NCBI GenBank assembly: GCA_001430745.1
Contig: KQ482039.1
Location: forward strand, 37,474 to 52,752
Direction: 5' to 3'
From: Auxenochlorella pyrenoidosa
Taxonomy: Eukaryota; Chlorophyta; Trebouxiophyceae; Chlorellales; Chlorellaceae
DNA: 15,279 nt
Below are positions 9,290 to 15,279 of this stretch, piece by piece. The notes below the pieces were generated by a model. It had not been told where the DNA came from. It saw only the letters and a program-made list of their open reading frames with translations, and did no database searches. Position 1 is the first letter of the stretch, and every line of letters starts with the position of its first letter. The position numbers and the translations under genes were made by a program.

Positions 9290-9891
9290 CACTGCAGCCA
9301 GGGCAAGAGGGCTTCCATGCAGCTCTCAAGCTGGCAGCATGCTCTCAAAGGTGAGGCTCACCTGCTGCCGTCACCCGTCGACACCTGTTTGAGCAGGCAC
9401 ACAGCCGCTACCATCGCCACCCGACTCCCAGGATATCCTCACCGCGCAGTCCAACGTCCTGGAAGGGCCTCGTGGAGCCGCCGGCTCCCTCAAAACCTGC
9501 CGCCTGTCGTCTCTCCCTCCCGTTGCCCGGCTCGCCCTGCGTGTCGAGATATCCCGCACGGCTGGAAAAAGCGGGGCAAACAGGCATACAGACACTGCAC
9601 TTCCTGCTGGAAGCCAGGGCGCCGTGCGCGCTTTGGCGGCGGCACGGAGCTAGCAGGCTGCCAAGCCCTGCACTGGGCCCGCCAGCTGCAGTCACGACCA
9701 GCCCACCTCCAGGTTTCTTGTCAACGGCAGCATCTCAATCTGACAACCAATGGCGGTGCGCATGCCACCCTCGGTGGCGCGGCTTACAGCGCCCCGACCG
9801 AGATGAGGTGCCACCGGCGGCCCCGAGCTTGCGCAGCAAGCAGCAGGTGCAGTGCACCCTGTGCGCTTGTCGGCGTGCTTGTCATAACGCT

Positions 9892-9907
9892 GCGCTTGTA
9901 CAAGCGC
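9892..9907. promoter_or_regulatory. 16-bp perfect palindrome containing TTGTACAA
   Basis: GCGCTTGTACAAGCGC is its own reverse complement. It lies about 600 bases upstream of the copy C start, at the place matching the inverted repeat upstream of copy B. The core is kept while the flanks have changed but stay palindromic. GTAC with flanking AA resembles the core bound by plant and algal SBP-box factors; that link is an inference. Confidence 0.5.
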
Positions 9908-10037
9908 CAGTTCCTGTGCAGTATCACCCAACACTCGCCCCTGCAGCACACGCCCCCTCGCTCGTCGGCTGCAATGCGCTCCTCCCTGCCCTTGTGCCCT
10001 GCAGTACCACGGCTTCATGTAATGCGCGAATGCTGCC

Positions 10038-10301
10038 GTGCAGCTGCTGCAGGCCATCAGGCAGCAGCGGCAGGCTGCAGGGCCAGGCAACGCAAATGGT
10101 GCAGCGGAGACGCTGGCAGGGGCAGCGCTTGAGGTGTACCCTGCTGGTGACGCTGCCAGCGCGCAGCCGCAGCGTGCAGATCTGCAAGACGAGGTGACAG
10201 GCAAGCAGCCGCCTGCTCCAGGGCTGTCAGCGGACGCAACAGCCTGGCAGCAGCACCCTGCTCAGCGACAGAGCCTGCAGGCGCAGCAGCAGGGAGCGTA
10301 G
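10038..10301 (+). other. Possible orphan 3' exon
   Basis: An open frame follows a plausible acceptor (GCTGCCGTGCAG) and ends at TAG 10299-10301. It begins QLLQAIRQQRQAAG, which would form an amphipathic helix, and continues Ala/Gln-rich with scattered acids. No family is recognised and no upstream exon could be assigned. It may be the end of an unknown gene, a remnant carried with the SPRTN-tail duplication, or a chance open frame. The rest of 9991-10389 holds nothing else recognised. Confidence 0.25.
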
Positions 10302-10389
10302 AATGCGGCAGTGCAGCTGCACGGCACCCTGACAGTGGGGACTGACCCACAGCAGGCCCAGGAAGGCTGAGCCTGCTTGTGTAGCACGA

Positions 10390-10755
10390 GGCGCTGCGCC
10401 TGTGGCAAGCATGCACTGTGACCGCGCCATCTCAGCAGATGTGCCGGGAGCAGCTGGTAGTGCATCAGCAACAGCAGAGGCAGGCGGCACGAGCCTGCCG
10501 GTGGCCTGCCCCGTTTGCGGCAAGTGTTGGCCACCTGCTGCGGGGGCTGGCAGCGCGCAGCTGAATGCCGAGCTGAATGCACACATTGACGAGTGCCTGA
10601 CGCTGAGCGCGCTGGCCAGCTGACCGGCAGCTCCTTGCAACAGGGGCACTTTGCAGGGCGGCTTGTGAGGTTGCAGCGGCAGCACCGAGTGGCTCTGCTG
10701 GCCGCCGCCAAGCACACCCGGACACGCATGCTAGCAGCAGGCCTCATGTAAACGA
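10390..10755 (+). pseudogene. Partial duplicate of the SPRTN 3' end with intact UBZ4 frame
   Basis: Aligns with 1769-2140, covering the last part of the final SPRTN exon and the 3' UTR through the TGTAA signal. The reading frame is open from about 10340 to TGA 10621-10623, with an ATG at 10411 that would give a 70-aa product. All four UBZ4 zinc ligands remain (CPVCGKC, then AHIDEC). The changes are conservative: A to G before SASATAEAGG, V to G before AGSAQ, and G to S at the last residue. The coding part differs from the parent less than the 3' UTR does. Everything upstream of the UBZ4 region (SprT end, PIP, SIM) is absent, so it is called a truncated copy. It could still be a small expressed ubiquitin-binding gene or the last exon of a gene not recognised here. 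Confidence 0.8.
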
Positions 10756-10860
10756 ATTGTTAATAGAGTTGGTAATGTCACAGCATGTTGCCGGCTGGGC
10801 ATGTCGTAGGTGAGCGCAGGGGTGGGCGGCATGTCCTCGGCACACTTTCGGCGGTACGTG

Positions 10861-13508
10861 TCAGCGGTACACGTCGGTGTACAGCCGGTGGTAAATGGAC
10901 ACCAGCTGCTCCGGCGAGGCCCCCAGATACCAGCTGAGGCCAATTATGACGTGGACGGCTGCAGCAGGCGGCACAGCGGGAGGGCAGGCTGAGGCATGAG
11001 AGTGGGGGCCCAGGCAGCCGGCAGACATGTGGGCGGGCAGATGGCAGGAACTGGGCGCAGGGCTGCAGGCAGAGCAGGCGGGGCCAGTCGACAAGGCGCC
11101 AGCAGGCAGAGGAGGCGCTGCGCGGCGGTGTGCGGAGTGGCCCGGTACCTCACACGCAGGGCCCCTACACAGCCACGCCTGCCCCCGCCGCACCCGTGGC
11201 ATGCAGCCTGCCCCAGCTGGCGAGCCGGCGCCCGCTGGTGTGGTTGGGCACAGAGGTGACCTGCACCACCTGGCCGCGCTTGCCGGGCCGCGCCGAGGGT
11301 CCTGCGGGGGTGCGCGCCAGCTGAGGCACGATGCGGGTTGACACCTGGGCCTCGGTTTGGGTGCACCTCCAGTTGGGTGCGCCTCCGGTTTGGGTGCGCC
11401 CTCTCGTCTGCACCCGGCTTGCCCCAGGGCGGCCCAGCCGTGACCAGCCAGGTGGCCAGGCCCAATGGCCAGGATATCAGGCAGCAAGTGCCCCCCCCCC
11501 CCTTCCCCAGGTTTAGAGCCTGCTGGATGCCCTGGGCCCTGGGCCGCACCTGCCATGTGCAGGCGTATGCAGAGGTCGGCATCCTCCATGATGGGCAGCC
11601 GGCTGTCGTAGCCGCCCACCCGCCTGCCCCCGGGGGAGTGGGGAGGGGGGTTGGTGATGGTGTGTGTGTGTTTGTGGTGGCGGTGGTGTGTGTGTGTGTG
11701 TGTGGTGGGGAGGTGGGGGTGGGTTGTGTGTGGGGGGCCAAGCAACATCGGCCAGCCAGCATGGAGCGTCTCCCTCCTCTGCACCACTTGCCTGAAATCG
11801 GCTGCGCGGCAGAACAGCGTCTGGTCACCAAACAGGCAGCGCAGGCCCCTGCAGCACGGGGGAGGGCAGACGGGCCAGCGCTTCAAGGTGTGGTTTGCAC
11901 GCAGCCAGCCAGCCAAGCGTGCGCCACATTAGCAGACGCATGCCGGCTAGCGCTCCTCACTGCCCCAAACCGCGTCGCCAGCACCAGCCCTGCCTTCCCC
12001 GCGCCCCCCACCCCTCCCCCACCCACCTCCCACACACACACGCACACAAACGCGACCGGCATGGGGGGCCCCCCTGCTCTTCGCGCCGCCGCCGGGCGGC
12101 TGGGCACACACACACACACACACGCCTCGCCTATCTCTCCCTGTCCATGCACGGCGCACCTGAGGAAGCTGATGGGGCGCAGCAGCAGCGGCCCATAGTA
12201 CGTCTTCAACGTGTTGTTGACGGAGAAGAAGCGCAGGGGCCGGCCCTCGTGCTCTGGGGAAACGGCAAACCAGGTGCCATTTGTTCAGCGCAGGTGGGAG
12301 CGGCCCAAGAACGGCCAGCAAGGCTGCACCCGGCAGGCTGCGCCCGGCACATGCTGTGGGTTAGACAACTGGGCCACCCCCCGCGGACACAGCGATTCAA
12401 GGCTGCAGCCAAGGGTGCACAGCGCGCAAGCCGCCGCGCCAGCTGGCCCAACCCTCCCCCCGTCTGCCCCCTTCTTCCCACGACAATTTTCCCTCACCGA
12501 TGACCGGCCGAAAGCCGCCAAGCACGACTTGCGGGCGGCGCAGCGCGGCAAGCACCTCGGGCAGCAGGCTGGGAGGTGGCCGGGTGTCGGCGTGCACAAA
12601 GATGAGGACGTCGCCTGCAGGCGGGGGCGGGGGCGAGGCGGCGGCGGCGGCGGCGCGTCGGGGTTCTCAGCACGGGAAGACAGGGGGGCGGGCGGGGCCA
12701 GCTGTGCTCCCCTGCGTGAGCTCCCCGAGGCATCCATTAATCACCATGCACGCATTACAAGCATGGACAGCAAACGCAGCCTCCCCTATCGCCAGCGCCC
12801 CTGCTCCCACCCGCCCAGCGCCCCACCTCTAGCAGCCGCAGCGCCCGCGTTCATCTGCCGCGCGCGGCCGCGCCCAGCGGCCAGCACGCGCACGCCGCAG
12901 CGCCGCGCCACCTGGGCCGTCCTGTCGGCACTGCCGCCATCCACGACAATGATCTCGGCTGCCGGAGGGCGCAGCTCCTGCTGCAGGTACTGCAGCGTCG
13001 CCTGCAGCCCCGCCTCCTCATTCAGGGCGGGGATGATGATGCTGACTGAGGGGTTGGGCGGCAGCGGGGGCTCGCTCGGTGTTGGTGCTGCTCCCGCTGC
13101 TGCCTGCTGTGGTCCCAGCGGCGGCGGCGGCGGCGGACTGCTAGAAGGGAAGAGCTCGGCGCGGCGGCGGGCATCCCGGGCAGCCATGCCGCGGTACTGC
13201 AGCTCAGAGTAGAGTTCTGCCGCTGCCGCCCAGGCGGCAGCCCACAGCAGCGGACCGCGCCACCCTGGGCCGCCGCTGCTGGCGTCGCCGCCGCCGCCGC
13301 CCCTGCCGCCACTGCCCCCGCCACCGTCATCATCGCCCCCGCCTTTTCCTCTTGCAAAGAGCCTGCTGCGTGGTACGACTCTTCTGAGATCCGATCTTCC
13401 CTGCTGCTGCACACCCCAGGAGGCGGGTCGGTTTCTGACAGACCGCTGAGCAGCGGGGATGCTTCCGTTGGTGGCTGAATGCATTATCAATGATGCCGAT
13501 CTGTCCAT
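10861..13508 (-). CDS. Family 2 glycosyltransferase, probably organelle-targeted
   Basis: Seven exons join in phase to a 409-aa protein: 13508-12827, 12614-12498, 12253-12160, 11848-11792, 11623-11550, 11301-11194 and 10958-10861. It transfers a sugar from a nucleotide donor; the acceptor is unknown. Motifs are those of the GT2 (GT-A) fold: SVSIIIPALNEE (154-165), VVDGGSAD (188-195), GRARQMNAGA (214-223), IFVHADT (232-238, metal-binding acid), FGDQTLF (304-310) and MEDADL (329-334, the ED catalytic-base motif). The order resembles the TIGR04283 bacterial-type transferases. Residues 1-55 are rich in S, R and A with few acids, like a transit peptide; a Gly-rich linker and a hydrophobic WAAAWAAAAEL follow. 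The intron after 11792 is GC-AG (CAG|GCAAGT), and both flanking phases require it. Introns carry AC/GT microsatellites. No TGTAA signal was found on this strand below the stop. Confidence 0.85.
11353..11403. repeat. Three imperfect copies of a 16-18-bp unit in a glycosyltransferase intron
   Basis: The unit reads CGGTTTGGGTGCACCTC, then a shorter CAGTTGGGTGCGCCTC, then CGGTTTGGGTGCGCCCTC. It lies in the intron 11302-11549 and has no apparent splice role. Confidence 0.8.
11651..11738. repeat. GT/GGT-rich simple sequence in a glycosyltransferase intron
   Basis: Runs of GT and GGT on the plus strand, so CA-rich in the sense of the gene. It lies in the GC-AG intron 11624-11791. Confidence 0.85.
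12031..12124. repeat. Two CA microsatellites in a glycosyltransferase intron
   Basis: CA runs at about 12031-12048 and 12105-12123 lie in the 311-base intron 11849-12159. In the sense of the gene they are GT runs. Confidence 0.85.
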
Positions 13509-13653
13509 CGAAACCAAAAGAATGGTGTTTCATGCAGAGAGAAATGGCCAGGTTGCTTGCCCTGCTGGCAGTGCACAAACGCGAGCCGTCACGCCTCATG
13601 GCGTACAAATACGACTCCTCCCGGCCGTGCAAAGTGTTTGTACACCTCGCGCC
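13509..13653. promoter_or_regulatory. 145-bp divergent promoter region
   Basis: Both flanking start codons point outward, so this gap must hold the leaders and at least the core promoters of the glycosyltransferase and the SecE-like gene. It contains CGTACAAA at 13602-13609 and, inverted, TTTGTACA at 13637-13644. Together these form an opposed pair of YGTACAAA sites. No TATA box is evident. Confidence 0.5.
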
Positions 13654-13950
13654 ATGGAGACTGTGCGGCTCGCGGCCCTGCCAACCAGCGCCGTTGGACG
13701 GCCACTGGGCGTTGCAGTCGGTTCACGTATCCTGGAGAGCATTAGATTATCACCGCTGAATGCTGCATCTGCGCCCGCTCGTGCACCGAGGCAGCACCGG
13801 CCGCTAGCCGCCCTGCCGCCGCCTCCCTGGCCGCACTGCAGCCGCCGCTACTCAGCCAGCAGCACAGCGCCAGCACATTCCTCAGACCTTTCCTGTAGGG
13901 CCTCTCAAGGTGCAGAAGGTGGCTCGCCAGACCCCCAGCAGCAGGTCTTT

Positions 13951-13982
<32 letters not shown>

Positions 13983-14674
13983 GGTCGGCAGCAGCACCAG
14001 CACAGCAGCGGGCGGGTTGCGAGGCACGCTGCAGCGGAGCGACAGCTGGGTCCTTCGAGCCTGCAGGTCAGTGATGGCGTACCATGAAGCGGCCTGCATC
14101 GTTCAATGAAAAAAATGGTCGTATTCCGAGCACTGGCTGAGCAATTGCTTGCTGACCACCCTCCCGGCACCTCTGCTGCCTCACTCCCCTCACCCCCTGC
14201 TGCCTTGAATGGTGCTGCAGAGTGAGCATCGGCTTCCTGGCGTCGGTGGGCGCCTTCCTGGCGGCCGACGTGCGCGCCCTGCTCTCGGGGCTGCTGCAGA
14301 CGGCCCGCGAGCTGCCGCCGCTGCTGGGCCAGCTGCGCTACCCCTCCCCGCGGCTGGTGGCCAAGCGCACGGCACAGGTGGGCGCCAATCCATGACCCAA
14401 TCCGCACACATTTGGCCTGTTGTCTGACGCATCCGCACGCTTCTCCCATCACCTGCATGGCTGGGTCATCCGATCAGGTTCTGTGTCCCACCTGCCGGCG
14501 CCGCAGGTGCTGGCTGTGGTGGTCCTGCTGCTAGGTTACGTAGTGGCAGTGGATGCGCTGTGCAGCCAGATCCCGCGGGGCATCCAGTACGCGCAGGCGC
14601 ACCCAGGCTGGCTGCGCGCGGCAGCGGGCGGCCTGCTGGCGGCCGCCCGGCAGCGGCTGGCTGGCGGCACCTGA
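13654..14674 (+). CDS. SECE: SecE-like preprotein translocase subunit, probably plastid
   Basis: SecE is the small tail-anchored subunit that clamps SecY in the Sec translocon; in algae and plants a nuclear copy serves the thylakoid membrane. Three exons join in phase: 13654-14066 (CAG|GTCAGT), 14221-14377 (CAG|GTGGGC) and 14507-14674, giving 245 aa. The start GCCATGGAG is in excellent context and METVRLAALPTSAVGRPLG opens a transit-peptide-like N-terminus. The SecE signature lies at 168-208: an E, then QLRYPSPRLVAKRT in the place of the usual WP(S/T)...T, one membrane segment (191-205) and D206. The C-terminal tail after it (RGIQYAQAHPGW onward) is longer than in many SecE proteins. An 11-residue glutamine run interrupts the N-terminal region. 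It is divergent from the glycosyltransferase and convergent with the prolidase gene. The assignment rests on a short motif and topology. Confidence 0.65.
13951..13983 (+). repeat. CAG/CAA tract encoding eleven glutamines
   Basis: Four CAG, one CAA and six CAG in frame in the SecE-like gene, between the presumed transit peptide and the conserved core. Confidence 0.9.
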
Positions 14675-14713
14675 GCGGAACGACCACGTGAAGCCTTGCC
14701 CAGGGGCCTTTAT

Positions 14714-14718
14714 TGTAA
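14714..14718 (+). promoter_or_regulatory. TGTAA polyadenylation signal of the SecE-like gene
   Basis: TGTAA within TATTGTAAAC, 40 bases after the stop codon, as expected for a green-algal transcript. Confidence 0.65.
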
Positions 14719-14754
14719 ACAGCCACCGTCGTGTGCCAGTGGTATCATAGCAGT

Positions 14755-14850
14755 GCCAGGCAGGACACAGGCAGGCACCAGGAGCTGGACGCAGGCAGGA
14801 GTAGGACCCAGGCAGGCACAAGGGGTCGGCAAGCGGCAGGCAGGGGAGCC
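14755..14850. repeat. Imperfect CAGGCAGG-rich repeat between convergent genes
   Basis: CAGGCAGG-like octamers recur at irregular 15-25-base spacing. The stretch lies between the SecE-like and prolidase 3' ends (14675-15026), a gap that otherwise holds only the two poly(A) signals. Confidence 0.6.
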
Positions 14851-14920
14851 AAGCGGGCACACCCTGCGGGACAGCGCAGGCTTGCAAGTCCTTGCTGCTG
14901 CACAGTGAGGAGCACAGAGA

Positions 14921-14925
14921 TTACA
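14921..14925 (-). promoter_or_regulatory. TGTAA polyadenylation signal of the prolidase gene
   Basis: TTACA on the plus strand reads TGTAA in the sense of the prolidase gene, about 100 bases after its stop. Confidence 0.6.
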
Positions 14926-15026
14926 CACCAGCTGGTTGTGAAACCTGGGCATGCACCCCGAGCACGCACGGCTCTTTGGGCCGCGCTGCAGACGCTGCTT
15001 CCGGGGCGTTCGCTGCCGGCCCGCGC

Positions 15027-15164
15027 TCACGCCGCCGCGGGCGGCCACGGCGCGCCCGCCATCACCGCCTCCACCTCCTCCACTGTGCGGGGCACGTCGC
15101 ACAGGCTCTCCGCCCCGGTGGCGGTGACCAGCACGTCGTCTTCGATGCGCACGCCTCCCATCTC
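15027..15164 (-). CDS. PEPD: Xaa-Pro dipeptidase (prolidase), last exon
   Basis: Prolidase is a di-metal aminopeptidase-fold enzyme that splits dipeptides ending in proline. The exon starts after the acceptor CTTCTCTGCAG in phase 0 and encodes [20 protein letters not shown] then [16 protein letters not shown] and a short Pro/Ala tail before TGA. This is the hallmark C-terminus of the family. The first E of GVRIEDD is the last metal ligand of the M24 active site. The other four ligands and the rest of the gene lie to the right of the window. Confidence 0.92.
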   Translation of the reverse strand, partial: EMGGVRIEDDVLVTATGAESLCDVPRTVEEVEAVMAGAPWPPAAA

Positions 15165-15279
15165 CTGCAGAGAAGTGTGTGTGTGTGTGTGTGCGTGTGT
15201 GCGTGGTCCCCACCCAACCGTCCAGTCGCGTTTGTGCGTGGGGGCCGGGTAGGGTGAGGGTGTTGAGGGGGGGGGGGGG
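15165..15279. repeat. GT microsatellite and G13 run in the prolidase intron
   Basis: GT repeats at about 15174-15204 lie just upstream (in gene sense) of the last prolidase exon. The window ends in a run of 13 G (15267-15279). No coding potential is visible. Confidence 0.7.

Larger units (their letters stand above)
8185..9990 (-). repeat. Paralogous repeat unit, copy C (mosaic)
   Basis: Homology to copy B runs from about 8185 to about 9990. The 3' flank at 8420-8484 matches B, while 9102-9239 is identical to A and about 9458-9717 is nearly so. This suggests C arose by recombination or gene conversion between A-like and B-like sequence. The leader intron is 9292-9706. Edges are approximate. 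The preceding gap, 7893-8185, holds nothing recognised. Confidence 0.8.

Noticed and set aside
2330..9990. Transposon or retroelement origin of the repeat units
   Set aside because: No transposase or reverse-transcriptase motif, terminal inverted repeats, long terminal repeats or target-site duplications were found. The copies carry introns, so they are not processed retrocopies.
1..15279. CRISPR arrays, tRNA, rRNA or riboswitch structures
   Set aside because: No regularly spaced direct repeats, cloverleaf patterns or conserved RNA motifs were seen. The repeats present are microsatellites or diverged gene copies.

Overview
The window looks like nuclear DNA from a green alga, most likely a trebouxiophyte of the Chlorella type. 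It is GC-rich, its genes have several short exons, and CAG/glutamine and AC/GT microsatellites are frequent. TGTAA polyadenylation signals follow several stops, GC-AG introns occur beside GT-AG ones, and several proteins begin with transit-peptide-like leaders. There is no operon structure and no rRNA, tRNA, CRISPR array or complete mobile element that I can see. Exon models were built by hand from splice sites, phase and protein-family motifs.

Layout: (1) 155-2002 (+) is the 3' part of a SPRTN/Spartan-type DNA-protein crosslink protease gene; the exons for the catalytic domain lie upstream of the window. (2) About 2330-10000 is an accessory block with three diverged copies (A, B, C) of one repeat. 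Each copy carries a two-exon minus-strand gene for an unrecognised 108-109 aa protein with a transit-peptide-like leader and a C-terminal two-membrane-segment hairpin bearing WIPV-x-GK. Copy C is a mosaic, A-like at its 5' side and B-like at its 3' side. (3) Between copies B and C lies a plus-strand three-exon gene (6663-7892) for a 233 aa protein with two membrane segments and no recognised family. (4) At 10390-10755 is a partial duplicate of the SPRTN 3' end that keeps an intact UBZ4 zinc-finger reading frame. (5) 13508-10861 (-) is a seven-exon family 2 glycosyltransferase (409 aa). (6) 13654-14674 (+) is a three-exon gene for a SecE-like protein, probably plastid, transcribed divergently from the glycosyltransferase across a 145-bp gap. 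(7) 15164-15027 (-) is the last exon of an Xaa-Pro dipeptidase (prolidase).

The flanking genes are ordinary single-copy eukaryotic genes with unrelated roles (DNA repair, glycosyl transfer, protein translocation, peptide turnover). The unusual part is the 8-kb block between SPRTN and the glycosyltransferase: a recently shuffled paralogue cluster whose membrane exon has diverged much more than its intron and leader exon, bounded on both sides by copies of the SPRTN tail. The undescribed family in this block is the best candidate for new biology here.
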